DNA of 64,000 nucleotides, taken from the NCBI RefSeq assembly GCF_036250735.1, contig NZ_CP109430.1, positions 3,968,001 through 4,032,000 on the forward strand. The letters run 5' to 3'. Under the pieces are notes generated by a model that saw only the letters and a list, made by a program, of their open reading frames with translations, was not told the origin of the DNA and did no database searches. The translations under genes were made by a program, and so were the position numbers. Below are positions 32,212-40,901 of the stretch, one piece after another. The stretch's first letter is position 1. Each line of letters opens with the position of its first letter. This DNA comes from Streptosporangium sp. NBC_01495 (GTDB taxonomy: Bacteria > Actinomycetota > Actinomycetes > Streptosporangiales > Streptosporangiaceae).

Positions 32212-34638
32212 ATGGCGGGCCGGCGCGTCGTCATCATCGGAGCCGGGGTCGTCGGGGCGGCCCTGGCCGACGAGCTCTCGGCCAGGGGCCGGGACGACAT
32301 CATCGTCGTCGACCAGGGCGCCGTGCCCGCCACCGGGGGATCGTCCTCCCACGCGCCGGGCCTGGTCTTCCAGACCAACCCGTCCAAGACCATGACGGAA
32401 CTGGCCCGCTACACCGTCGAGAAGCTCGTCGACCTCGACTGCTTCCTCCAGGTGGGCGGCCTGGAGGTGGCCACCACGCCCGAGCGGCTCACCGAGCTGC
32501 ACCGCCGCCACGGCTGGGCCGTCGCCTGGGGGATCGAGGCGCGCCTGCTCACCCCCCAGGAGTGCGTGGAGCGCCACTCCCTGCTCGACCGGGCCAGGGT
32601 CCTCGGAGGGCTGTTCGTCCCCACCGACGGCCTGGCGAAAGCCGTGCGCGCCGTCGAGGTCCAGCTCGCGCGCGCACGGGAACGGGGCGTCCGCGTCCTC
32701 GACTGGCACGAGGTGCTGGACATCCGCGTCGAGGACGACCGGGTCGCGGCCGTCGTCACCGACCGGGGCGAGATCCCCGCCGACCTCGTGGTCTGCTGCG
32801 CCGGGATCTGGGGCCCCAAGGTCGCGGGCATGGTCGGCATGGCACTGCCGCTCACCCCCCTCGCCCACCAGCTCGCCTGGACCGGTCCCCTCCCCGCGCT
32901 CGCCGGGCAGGCCGAGGAGGCCGTCCGGCCGATCCTGCGCCACCAGGACGCCGACCTGTACTACCGGGAGCGGTTCGAGCGGCTCGGCATCGGCTACTAC
33001 GGCCACCGCCCGATGCCGATCACGGCCGAGGAGATCCTCCCGATCGCCGACGCCGAGGTCATGCCGTCGGTGCTGCCGTTCACCGACGACGACTTCGCCC
33101 CCGCCTGGGCCGAGACGAGGTCGCTGCTGCCCGCCACCGGGGAGGCCAGGCTCGAACCGGGCATCAACGGCCTCTTCTCCTTCACCACCGACAACATGCC
33201 GCTGCTCGGGCAGTCGCGCGACGTGCGGGGCTTCTGGGTGGCCGAGGCCGTGTGGGTCACCCACTCGGCCGGAGTGGGCCGCGCCATGGCCGAGTGGCTG
33301 GCCGACGGCCATTGCTCGTCCTTCGACCTGCACGAGTGCGACGTCAACCGGTTCGAGGCCCACCAGCTGGCCCCCGAGTACGTCCGCACCCGCGACTGCC
33401 AGAACTTCGTCGAGGTCTACGACATCATCCACCCGCTCCAACCGGCCGAGAACCTGCGCCCGCTGCGCACCAGCCCCTTCCACACCCGCCAGCGCGAGCT
33501 GGACGCGTACTTCCTGGAGGCCACCGGCTGGGAACGCCCCCAGTGGTACGGCGCCAACGCGCCCCTGCTCGACGGCCGCGACATCCCCCGTCCCAACGAC
33601 TGGGCCGCCCGCCACTGGTCGCCGATCGTCGGTGCCGAGGCCCAGGCCTCGCGCGAGACCGTGGCCCTCTACGACATGAGCGCGCTCAAGCGGATCGAGG
33701 TCGCGGGCCGAGGGGCCGCCGCCTTCCTCCAGCGGATGTCCACGGGCGACGTCGACAAGTCCGTCGGCTCGGTCACGTACTGCCTGCTGCTCGACCACGA
33801 CGGCGGCATCCGCAGCGACATCACCGTGGCCCGGCTGGGCCGCGACCTGTTCCAGGTCGGCGCCAACGGCAACCTGGACCTCGACTGGTTCCACCGCCAT
33901 CTGCCCGCCGACGGGTCGGTCACCGTCACCGACATCACGTCCGGAACCTGCTGCGTCGGCGTCTGGGGCCCCCGGGCCAGAGAGGTCGTGGCCCCGCTCG
34001 CCGGTCCCGCCTTCGGCCCCGGCGGGTTCCGCTACTTCCGGGGCACGCGCGCGTACGTCGGCACCGTGCCCGTCACCGCGCTGCGGCTCTCCTACATCGG
34101 GGAGCTGGGCTGGGAGCTCTACACGACGGCCGACATGGGCGCGAAGCTGTGGGACACCCTCTGGGAGGCGGGACAGGAGCACGGGATCATCGCGGGGGGC
34201 CGCGGCGCCTTCAACAGCCTGCGCCTGGAGAAGGGTTACCGCTCCTTCGGCACCGACATGACCTACGAGCACGACCCGTACGAGGCAGGTCTCGGCTTCG
34301 CCGTGCGCAAGGCCGACAGGGGCGACTTCATCGGCCGCGCGGCCGTGGCCGAGCGCGGCGCGGCCACCCGGCGCAGGCTGACCTGCCTCACCGTCGACGA
34401 CCCGGCCGCCGTCGTCATGGGCAAGGAGCCGGTGTACGACGGCGCGTCCCCCGTCGGATACGTCACCAGCGCCGCCTACGGCTACACGATAGGCAGGGGT
34501 ATCGCCTACGCCTGGCTGCCCGCCGCGCTGTCCGTGCCGGGGCGGGAGCTGCACATCGGCTACTTCGACCGGCGGGTGGCCGCCGTCGTCGCCGAGGAGC
34601 CGCTGTACGACCCGGCGATGGAGCGCCTGCGTGGCTAG
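32212..34638 (+). CDS. dmgO: Dimethylglycine oxidase/dehydrogenase (FAD plus GcvT-type domains)
   Basis: An 808-residue bifunctional enzyme that demethylates dimethylglycine to sarcosine and passes the one-carbon unit to tetrahydrofolate. The N-terminal half is a DAO-type flavoprotein (VVIIGAGVVGAALADELSA). The block SSSHAPGLVFQTNPSKTM is nearly the Arthrobacter globiformis dimethylglycine oxidase sequence around its covalent FAD His. The C-terminal half (from about residue 430) is an aminomethyltransferase fold (LYDMSALKRIEVAGRGAAAF, LSYIGELGWELYT, FNSLRLEKGYRSFGTDMT). ATG 32212 follows GGAGGTGGG; ATG 32200 is a weaker alternative. Sarcosine dehydrogenase is the closest alternative, but soxBDAG downstream makes dimethylglycine more likely. 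Confidence 0.88.
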   Translation: MAGRRVVIIGAGVVGAALADELSARGRDDIIVVDQGAVPATGGSSSHAPGLVFQTNPSKTMTELARYTVEKLVDLDCFLQVGGLEVATTPERLTELHRRHGWAVAWGIEARLLTPQECVERHSLLDRARVLGGLFVPTDGLAKAVRAVEVQLARARERGVRVLDWHEVLDIRVEDDRVAAVVTDRGEIPADLVVCCAGIWGPKVAGMVGMALPLTPLAHQLAWTGPLPALAGQAEEAVRPILRHQDADLYYRERFERLGIGYYGHRPMPITAEEILPIADAEVMPSVLPFTDDDFAPAWAETRSLLPATGEARLEPGINGLFSFTTDNMPLLGQSRDVRGFWVAEAVWVTHSAGVGRAMAEWLADGHCSSFDLHECDVNRFEAHQLAPEYVRTRDCQNFVEVYDIIHPLQPAENLRPLRTSPFHTRQRELDAYFLEATGWERPQWYGANAPLLDGRDIPRPNDWAARHWSPIVGAEAQASRETVALYDMSALKRIEVAGRGAAAFLQRMSTGDVDKSVGSVTYCLLLDHDGGIRSDITVARLGRDLFQVGANGNLDLDWFHRHLPADGSVTVTDITSGTCCVGVWGPRAREVVAPLAGPAFGPGGFRYFRGTRAYVGTVPVTALRLSYIGELGWELYTTADMGAKLWDTLWEAGQEHGIIAGGRGAFNSLRLEKGYRSFGTDMTYEHDPYEAGLGFAVRKADRGDFIGRAAVAERGAATRRRLTCLTVDDPAAVVMGKEPVYDGASPVGYVTSAAYGYTIGRGIAYAWLPAALSVPGRELHIGYFDRRVAAVVAEEPLYDPAMERLRG

Positions 34639-34671
34639 CGGGCCGCCGGGACGGAGGGACACGCCCATGCG

Positions 34672-34707
34672 CCCGGTGAACCCGGTGAACCCGGTGAACC
34701 CGGCGGA
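34672..34707. repeat. 9-bp tandem repeat before soxB
   Basis: Three perfect copies of CCCGGTGAA (34672-34698) and one variant (34699-34707) lie in the 165-bp gap between dmgO and soxB. No promoter or operator motif is visible in this gap, so soxBDAG is probably read through from dmgO. Confidence 0.8.
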
Positions 34708-34803
34708 CCCGATGTCCGTGACGCCGGGTTTCTTGACGCAGGCACCCATCACGTCGGAACCCACCACGCCGGGGCCCGTCGGCGGGACCGAGAAAGGACG
34801 ACG

Positions 34804-36024
34804 ATGAGCACCGAGGAGCTGCCCGAGCACCCCGACTGGCTTTGGAGCGGCCCCGAGCCGAAGGCCTCCTACGACGTGGTGATCGTCGGCGGCGGAGGTC
34901 ACGGCCTGGCCACCGCCTACTACCTGGCCAAAAATCACGGGATCACCAACGTGGCCGTGCTGGAGAAGGGCTGGCTGGCGGGCGGCAACATGGCCCGCAA
35001 CACCACCATCATCCGCTCCAACTACCTCCTGGACGAGAGCGCGGGCATCTACGAGCACTCGCTCAAGCTGTGGGAGGGGCTGGAGGAGGATCTCGGCTAC
35101 CCGCTCCTGTTCAGCCAGCGCGGCGTGCTCAACCTCGCGCACAGCCTGCAGGACGTCAGGGAGGGCGTCCGCCGGGTCAACGCCAACCGCCTCAACGGCG
35201 TCGACGCCGAATGGCTCGGCCCCGAGGAGGTGAAGGAGGTCTGCCCGATCATCAACGTCTCGCCCGACACGCGCTACCCGGTCCTCGGCGCCACCTACCA
35301 GCCGCGCGCAGGGATCGCCAAGCACGACTACGTGGCCTGGGGATTCGCCCGCGCCGCCGCCGCGATGGGCGTCGACCTGATCGAGCACTGCGAGGTCACC
35401 GGCATCGACGTCGTGGACGGGCGGGTGGAGGCCGTACGCACCAGCAGGGGTCGCATCGCCGCGGGCAGGGTCGCGATGTGCGCGGCCGGGCACTCCTCGG
35501 TCGTCGGCCGGATGGCGGGGGTGGAACTGCCGGTGCAGAGCCACCCGCTGCAGGCCCTCGTCTCGGAGCTGCTGGAGCCCGTACACCCCACGGTGGTCAT
35601 GTCCAACGCGGTGCACGTCTACGTCAGCCAGGCTCACAAGGGCGAGCTGGTCATGGGGGCGGGCATCGACGCGTACAACTCCTACCGGCAGCGCGGCGCG
35701 TTCCACATCATCGAGCGGCAGATGGCGGCGGCGCTGGAGCTGTTCCCCGTCTTCGCGCGGGCCCACGTGCTGCGTACCTGGGGCGGGGTGGTCGACGTCA
35801 CCCCCGACGCCTCGCCCGTCGTCGGGCTCACCCCCGTCGACCGCCTCTACGTCAACTGCGGATGGGGGACCGGCGGCTTCAAGGCCACCCCGGGCGTCGG
35901 GTGGTGCTACGCGCACACGATCGCCCACGGCGAGCCGCATCCCCTCAACGCCGCCTTCACGCTCGAACGATTCACCACCGGGGCGCTCGTGGACGAGCAC
36001 GGCGCCGCCGCGGTGGCCCACTGA
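34804..36024 (+). CDS. soxB: Heterotetrameric sarcosine oxidase, beta subunit
   Basis: The 406-residue flavoprotein subunit that oxidises sarcosine to glycine with release of the methyl carbon. The FAD fold is [20 protein letters not shown]. The region [20 protein letters not shown] and the His in [10 protein letters not shown] belong to the area that binds the covalent FMN at the alpha-beta interface. The C-terminal [20 protein letters not shown] block is family-typical. The length equals that of corynebacterial SoxB. ATG 34804 has GAAAGGA upstream. It is followed by soxD after 13 bp. Confidence 0.94.
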   Translation: MSTEELPEHPDWLWSGPEPKASYDVVIVGGGGHGLATAYYLAKNHGITNVAVLEKGWLAGGNMARNTTIIRSNYLLDESAGIYEHSLKLWEGLEEDLGYPLLFSQRGVLNLAHSLQDVREGVRRVNANRLNGVDAEWLGPEEVKEVCPIINVSPDTRYPVLGATYQPRAGIAKHDYVAWGFARAAAAMGVDLIEHCEVTGIDVVDGRVEAVRTSRGRIAAGRVAMCAAGHSSVVGRMAGVELPVQSHPLQALVSELLEPVHPTVVMSNAVHVYVSQAHKGELVMGAGIDAYNSYRQRGAFHIIERQMAAALELFPVFARAHVLRTWGGVVDVTPDASPVVGLTPVDRLYVNCGWGTGGFKATPGVGWCYAHTIAHGEPHPLNAAFTLERFTTGALVDEHGAAAVAH

Positions 36025-36037
36025 AGGAGCCCGACCG

Positions 36038-36316
36038 ATGTTGCTGATTCCCTGTCCGTGGTGCGGGCCACGGGACGAGGCCGAGTTCCACTACGGCGGG
36101 CAGGCCCACGTCGCCTACCCCGGCGACCCCGCCGCGCTCTCCGACGAGGAGTGGGCCCGGTACCTGTTCTTCCGCGACAACCCGAAGGGGCCGTTCGCCG
36201 AGCGCTGGCACCACGCGGCCGGATGCCGCCGCTGGTTCAACGCGGTCCGCGACACCGCCACCAACGAGTTCCACGCCGTCTACCGCGCGGGCGAGCCAAG
36301 GCCGGTGGGCCGGTGA
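36038..36316 (+). CDS. soxD: Sarcosine oxidase, delta subunit
   Basis: The 92-residue zinc-binding subunit of the tetrameric sarcosine oxidase. Ligands are visible in LLIPCPWCGPRDEAEF (two Cys) and in WHHAAGCRRWF (His and Cys). The ending DTATNEFHAVYRAGEP is family-typical. The stop overlaps the GTG start of soxA by 4 bp (GTGA), showing translational coupling. Confidence 0.93.
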   Translation: MLLIPCPWCGPRDEAEFHYGGQAHVAYPGDPAALSDEEWARYLFFRDNPKGPFAERWHHAAGCRRWFNAVRDTATNEFHAVYRAGEPRPVGR

Positions 36317-39300
36317 GCGGGCAGCCGTTCCGCCGGGCGGGCCATCGCGGGGAGGCGCTGCCGTTCCGGTTCGACGGCCGCGACTACGAGGGGTACCGGG
36401 GCGACACGCTCGCCTCCGCGCTGCTCGCCAACGGTGTTCGCACGGTCGCGACGAGCGTCGCGCTGGGCCGCCCCCGCGGGATCTTCGCCGCCTGGACCGA
36501 GGAGCCCAACGCCGTCGTCCAGATCGAGCACCCCTTCCCCGAGCCGATGCTCCAGGCCACCGTCGTCGAGCTGTACGCCGGACTGGTGGCCACCGGCCTG
36601 CCGGGCAGGGGCAGGCTCGCCGCCGAGCCCGACCCGGCGCGCTACGACGGCGTGTACGCGCACTGCGACGTCCTGGTGGTCGGCGCGGGCCCGGCGGGCC
36701 TGGCGGCGGCGACCGCGGCGGCCGGGTCGGGCGCCCGGGTGATCCTCGCCGACGACCGTCCCTCGCCCGGCGGCAGCCTGCCCGACACCGGCGAGACCGT
36801 CGACGGCGTCCCGGGCACGACATGGGCCGCCACCGCGCTGGCCGCGCTGGAGATCCACCCGGAGACGCGGGTACTCACCCGTACCAGCGTGTTCGGCTAC
36901 TACGACGACAACTACCTGGTCGCCGTGGAACGCAGGGGAGAGAACGCCTCCTCCCGCGAGCGCGTCTGGCGCATCCGGGCCCGCCGCGTCGTGCTCGCCA
37001 CGGGCGCACACGAACGCTCGATCGCCTTCGCGGGCAACGATCTGCCGGGGGTCATGCTCGCCGGTTCGGCACGCGCTTACGTGAACCGGTACGGGGTCCT
37101 GCCCGGCCGCCGCGCGGTGGTGTTCACCACCGGGGACAGTGCCTACGCCGCGGCCCGCGACCTGGCCGCCGCGGGCGTCGAGATCGCCGCCGTCGTGGAC
37201 ACGCGCGCCGCCGCCGTCGCCCAGGGCCTGGGCAGCCTGGACGGCTTGAGTGGTTTGAGCGGTCTGGACGGCTTGAGCGGTCCGGGCGGCTTGGGTGGCT
37301 TGGGCGGTGCCGAGGTGCTCACCGGTCACTTCGTCACCCGCGTGAACGGCGAGCACGGGGTCACCTCCGTGACCGTCTCGGAAAGACCCGCCGAGGACGG
37401 CACACCTTCCGGACCGGCCGTTTCCGGACCGGCCGCTTCTGGGCTGGCCGCTTCAGGGAGGGCCATTTCGGAGATGGCTGTTTCCAGGATGGTCGCTTCC
37501 GGAACGGACACTTCTGAGATGGCCGTTTCCAGGGCGGTCGCTTCCACCGGGCGCGTGATCGAGGCCGACCTGCTGCTCGTCTCGGGCGGCTGGAACCCTG
37601 CCGTCCACCTGTTCGGCCAGGCCGGGGGGACGCTCCGCTACGACGAGGTGCTCGGCTCCTTCGTCCCCGGGAGCAGCCGCCAGGCCGTCGAGGTCGCCGG
37701 GGCCGCCAGAGGGCTCCTCACCCTGGCAGCCTGTCTGGAGGACGGCGCCGCCGCCGGGGCGCGAGCCGCCGAGGCGACCGGTTTCCGAGCGCCCTCGACC
37801 GCCCCCCGCTCATCCGTCCAGGGAACAGGGGAAACTTCCCCGGACACAGAGGCCTCGAGGGCGGGGGAGACACCCCAGGACACGGGGGCTCCGAGGGCAG
37901 GGGAGGGGTCTCCGGACACGGAGGGCCCGCAGGCCGGGGGAGCGCGGGACACGGAGGGCCCGCAGGCCGGGGGAGCGCGGGACACGGAGGTGGTCCCGAA
38001 CACCGGAGGGGCACCCGGGGCCACCCCCGCCGAGCACGTGTGGCTCGTCCCCGCCGACGACTACCGGACCCACTTCGTCGACCTGCAGCGCGACGTCACC
38101 GTCGCCGATGTCATGCGCGCCACCGGGGCCGGGCTCCGTTCGGTCGAGCACGTCAAGCGTTACACCACCGCGGGGACCGCGCACGATCAGGGCAAGACCT
38201 CCGGGGTGCTCACCAGCGGTGTCGTCGCCCACGTCCTCGGCGTGGACGTCTCGGAGCTCGGCACCACCACCTTCCGCGCCCCCTACGTGCCGGTCTCCTT
38301 CGCGACCCTCGCCGGGCGCGACAGGGGAGCGCTGCACGACCCCGTCCGGGTCACCGCGCTGCACGAGTGGCACGTGGCGTACGGGGCGCCGTTCGAGAAC
38401 GTCGGCCAGTGGCGGCGGCCCTGGTACTACCCCCGCGAGGGCGAGGACATGGAGGCCGCCGTCCTGCGCGAGTGCCGGGCCGTGCGGGAGGCCGCCGGAG
38501 CCATGGACGCCTCCACGCTCGGCAAGATCGACATCCAGGGGCCGGACGCCGCGGAACTGCTCGACCGGCTCTACACCAACATGATGAGCACCCTCAAGGT
38601 CGGCTCGATCCGCTACGGCGTGATGTGCCGCCCGGACGGGATGGTCTTCGACGACGGTACGGTGATCCGCCTGGCCGAGGACCGTTTCCTGGTGACCACC
38701 ACCACCGGCAACGCCGCCGCCGTTCTCGACTGGATGGAGGAGTGGCTGCAGACCGAGTGGCCCTCGCTACGGGTCTACTGCACCTCCGTCACCGAGCAGT
38801 GGGCGACGGTCGCGCTCGCCGGGCCGCGCTCCCGCGAGGTGCTGGCCGGACTCGCCCCCGACCTGGCCGTGGACAACGCGAGCTTCCCGTTCATGACGTG
38901 GCGCGACACCCGGGTGGCCGGCCTCGACGCGCGGGTGTGCCGGATCAGCTTCTCCGGCGAGCTGGCGTACGAGATCAACGTCAGTGCCTGGGACGGGCTC
39001 GCCCTGTGGGAGGCCCTCCAGGCCACCGGCGCGGTCACCCCGTACGGGACCGAGACCATGCACGTGCTGCGGGCCGAGAAGGGCTACCCCATCGTGGGCC
39101 AGGACACCGACGGCACGGTCACCCCCGCCGACCTCGGCATGGAGTGGGTGGTGTCCAAGAAGAAGGCCGACTTCATCGGGAAGCGCTCCTTCGCCCGCGC
39201 CGACACCGCCAGGCCCGACCGCAAACACCTGGTCGGCCTGCTGCCGCTCGACCCGGACGTCCTGCTGCCCGAGGGCTCCCACCTGGTGGCCGTCGACCGG

Positions 39301-39510
39301 CTGCCCGAGCCGCCGGTCCCCATGCTCGGCCACGTCACCTCCAGCTACCGCAGCGCCGCGCTCGGCAGGACCTTCGCCCTCGCCCTCGTCAGCGGCGGGC
39401 GCGAACGCGTCGGCGAGCGGCTGTACGTACCCGTCGGACGGGAACTGCTGCCCGTCACCGTCACCCACCACGTCCTCTACGACCCCGAGGGAGCGCGCCG
39501 CGATGGCTGA
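36313..39510 (+). CDS. soxA: Sarcosine oxidase, alpha subunit, with repeat insertions
   Basis: A 1065-residue alpha subunit; family members are typically near 965. It contains an N-terminal SoxA domain (FRFDGRDYEGYRGDTLASAL), an NAD-binding fold (CDVLVVGAGPAGLAAATAAA) and a second dinucleotide region (FAGNDLPGVMLAGSARAYVN). From about residue 670 comes the folate-binding aminomethyltransferase half (GAMDASTLGKIDIQGPDAAE, RISFSGELAYEINVSAWDG). Three low-complexity insertions, near residues 306-333, 364-412 and 501-570, are in frame and rich in Gly/Leu/Ser, Ala/Ser, and Gly/Asp/Thr/Pro. All lie in the linker part between the two halves or in loops of the NAD domain, so activity may survive. GTG 36313 overlaps soxD; the 3' end overlaps soxG by 8 bp. 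Confidence 0.92.
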   Translation: MSGQPFRRAGHRGEALPFRFDGRDYEGYRGDTLASALLANGVRTVATSVALGRPRGIFAAWTEEPNAVVQIEHPFPEPMLQATVVELYAGLVATGLPGRGRLAAEPDPARYDGVYAHCDVLVVGAGPAGLAAATAAAGSGARVILADDRPSPGGSLPDTGETVDGVPGTTWAATALAALEIHPETRVLTRTSVFGYYDDNYLVAVERRGENASSRERVWRIRARRVVLATGAHERSIAFAGNDLPGVMLAGSARAYVNRYGVLPGRRAVVFTTGDSAYAAARDLAAAGVEIAAVVDTRAAAVAQGLGSLDGLSGLSGLDGLSGPGGLGGLGGAEVLTGHFVTRVNGEHGVTSVTVSERPAEDGTPSGPAVSGPAASGLAASGRAISEMAVSRMVASGTDTSEMAVSRAVASTGRVIEADLLLVSGGWNPAVHLFGQAGGTLRYDEVLGSFVPGSSRQAVEVAGAARGLLTLAACLEDGAAAGARAAEATGFRAPSTAPRSSVQGTGETSPDTEASRAGETPQDTGAPRAGEGSPDTEGPQAGGARDTEGPQAGGARDTEVVPNTGGAPGATPAEHVWLVPADDYRTHFVDLQRDVTVADVMRATGAGLRSVEHVKRYTTAGTAHDQGKTSGVLTSGVVAHVLGVDVSELGTTTFRAPYVPVSFATLAGRDRGALHDPVRVTALHEWHVAYGAPFENVGQWRRPWYYPREGEDMEAAVLRECRAVREAAGAMDASTLGKIDIQGPDAAELLDRLYTNMMSTLKVGSIRYGVMCRPDGMVFDDGTVIRLAEDRFLVTTTTGNAAAVLDWMEEWLQTEWPSLRVYCTSVTEQWATVALAGPRSREVLAGLAPDLAVDNASFPFMTWRDTRVAGLDARVCRISFSGELAYEINVSAWDGLALWEALQATGAVTPYGTETMHVLRAEKGYPIVGQDTDGTVTPADLGMEWVVSKKKADFIGKRSFARADTARPDRKHLVGLLPLDPDVLLPEGSHLVAVDRLPEPPVPMLGHVTSSYRSAALGRTFALALVSGGRERVGERLYVPVGRELLPVTVTHHVLYDPEGARRDG
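37228..38019. repeat. Three in-frame minisatellites inside soxA
   Basis: Block 1 (about 37228-37311) repeats GGCTTGAGCGGT-like 12-mers (GLSG units). Block 2 (37405-37549) has a 45-bp period, seen as GAGATGGCTGTTTCCAGG at 37471 and its near copy at 37516. Block 3 (37813-38019) includes a perfect 33-bp tandem duplication (37915-37947 and 37948-37980) and a third partial copy at 37981. All preserve the reading frame. The remainder of the gene has normal complexity. Confidence 0.88.
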
Positions 39511-40192
39511 GCCACCGACCGGGCCACGACCGAGCCCGCCGTACGGAGCGGGGTGGTCCGTAACGGAGCCCTCGGCAGCGGAACCGCCGGGAACGGAGCC
39601 GTCCGGGCGGCTGAGCCCGCTCGCCCGGTTGCGACCGGTGTCGAGCCCGGACCTCCGCATCGCGGAGCTGCCGTTCCTCACCCAGGTCGACCTGCGGGTG
39701 GAGCCCGGAAGCGGTACCGCCGCCGACATCGCCCGCGCCCTCGGCGTCCCGCTCCCCGCCGAACCCGGTACCTCCGCGAGTATCGGTGGCGAGGTGCCAC
39801 CGTCCGGTGCGGCCATGAGCGGCACCCGAGTGCTGTGGCTCGGCCCCGACGAGTGGCTGGTCGTCGCTCCTCCGGGCGACACCGGTCTGGAGGCCCGCCT
39901 GCGAGCCGCCGCGGGAACCGGTCACGCCGCCGTCACCGACGTCTCCGCCCAGCGGACCGTACTGCTCGTGACCGGACCCAGGACCCGCGACCTGCTCTCC
40001 CACGGCTGCGCCCTCGACCTGCACCCCCGCGCGTTCGGCCCCGGCCGCTGCGCCCAGACCACGCTCGCCCGTGCCCAGGTCGTCCTCGCGCGTGGCGAGG
40101 GCGACGAGTTCCACATCTTCGTACGCTCGTCCTTCGCGGGTTACCTCGCGGCCTGGCTCCTCGACGCGGCGGGGGAGTATCTGGGCGGTTGA
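39503..40192 (+). CDS. soxG: Sarcosine oxidase, gamma subunit
   Basis: A 229-residue subunit of the tetrameric enzyme, related to the folate-binding GcvT fold. A Pro/Glu-rich N-terminal extension of about 50 residues (many PPG and EPS groups) precedes the family core, which begins RIAELPFLTQVDLRVEPGS. It includes VLWLGPDEWLVVAPPG and the typical C-terminal GRCAQTTLARAQVVLARGEG, then FHIFVRSSFAGYLAAWL. ATG 39503 overlaps the soxA stop by 8 bp. A terminator hairpin follows at 40217. No glyA (serine hydroxymethyltransferase), often found with sox genes, is present here. Confidence 0.9.
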   Translation: MAEPPTGPRPSPPYGAGWSVTEPSAAEPPGTEPSGRLSPLARLRPVSSPDLRIAELPFLTQVDLRVEPGSGTAADIARALGVPLPAEPGTSASIGGEVPPSGAAMSGTRVLWLGPDEWLVVAPPGDTGLEARLRAAAGTGHAAVTDVSAQRTVLLVTGPRTRDLLSHGCALDLHPRAFGPGRCAQTTLARAQVVLARGEGDEFHIFVRSSFAGYLAAWLLDAAGEYLGG

Positions 40193-40216
40193 TGCGATCC
40201 GCGGACTAACGGCGAA

Positions 40217-40248
40217 GGGCCGGTCCCGGCGGGTGCCGGGACCGGCCC
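40217..40248. terminator. Terminator after soxBDAG
   Basis: A perfect 14-bp stem, GGGCCGGTCCCGGC (40217-40230) with 40235-40248, around GGGT. It lies 25 bp after the soxG stop and also faces the end of the MFS relic on the other strand. Confidence 0.85.
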
Positions 40249-40264
40249 TCGAACGTGCGGAGAC

Positions 40265-40552
40265 CTACGCGCCGGCCACGGAGGCGGACTTGGCCTCAGG
40301 GACGGAAGCGGCCGGAGCGGCGGGAGCCGGTGTGCGCACCGTCGGCAGCACGGTCGCGGAGATGATCACGATCACCACGGAAAGCGCGGTGGAGAGCCAG
40401 AACGCCGTCTGGATCCCGCCGATGGAGATCCCCTGTCCGGACCCGGCGGCCAGTGACGCCACCGCCACCGCGACGCCGAGGCACAGGCCGACCCCGAGCC
40501 GGCGGTTCGAGTTGTAGAGACCCGACGCCAGCCCCATCTGGTTGTCGGCCAC
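40265..40552 (-). pseudogene. MFS transporter C-terminal relic
   Basis: On the minus strand, DNQMGLASGLYNSNRRLGVG and LCLGVAVAVASLAAG, then IQTAFWLSTALSVVIVIISA, match the last transmembrane helices of DHA2/EmrB-type drug exporters (the G-L-A-S-G-L-x-N-x-x-R motif). Upstream of residue DN the frame breaks into unrelated sequence, so about 80-85% of the gene is missing. Confidence 0.75.
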
Positions 40553-40901
40553 CCCTGGGCCCGGAGGAGCTCGGATCGGCGGATCGAGAGGGTGAGGACC
40601 GCGTTCACCTCGGCCCGGGTGAGGGCGCCGTCCGGGGCCGAGTCGTCGGCTCCGTCGAAGCGGGAGCCGGTCGCCTGGACGCGGGCCGGGATCTCGGCGG
40701 TCTGCCGGTCGTGGCCGAGTCGCCGGAACAGCTGTGGCCACGGTGCCGGGCCGGGGTGACCTCGGTGACGTCGGTGGAGGCCGAGGTCGTCACCGGCTCG
40801 TGGACGCGGCCGTTCGCGTTGTCGTCGGTGTTGACGCGGGGCGTGTCGAAGACGATGCCGTCCCCGGCAGGGGGCGGCGTCCCGCCGGGGTGATCACCCG
40901 G
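40553..40901. other. Gap with possible decayed coding sequence
   Basis: No intact gene. The minus strand around 40560-40670 reads FDGADDSAPDGALTRAEVN, resembling an EF-hand loop (D-x-[DN]-x-D-G...E), so a piece of a calcium-binding protein gene may lie here next to the MFS relic. There is no start codon or continuation. The region looks like a deletion scar. Confidence 0.35.

Noticed and set aside
32059-36021. A 1320-residue open frame on the minus strand
   Set aside because: It is antisense to dmgO and soxB, whose motifs are unambiguous. It has only Val/Gly/Asp/Arg-rich composition with no domain, as expected from high-GC antisense.
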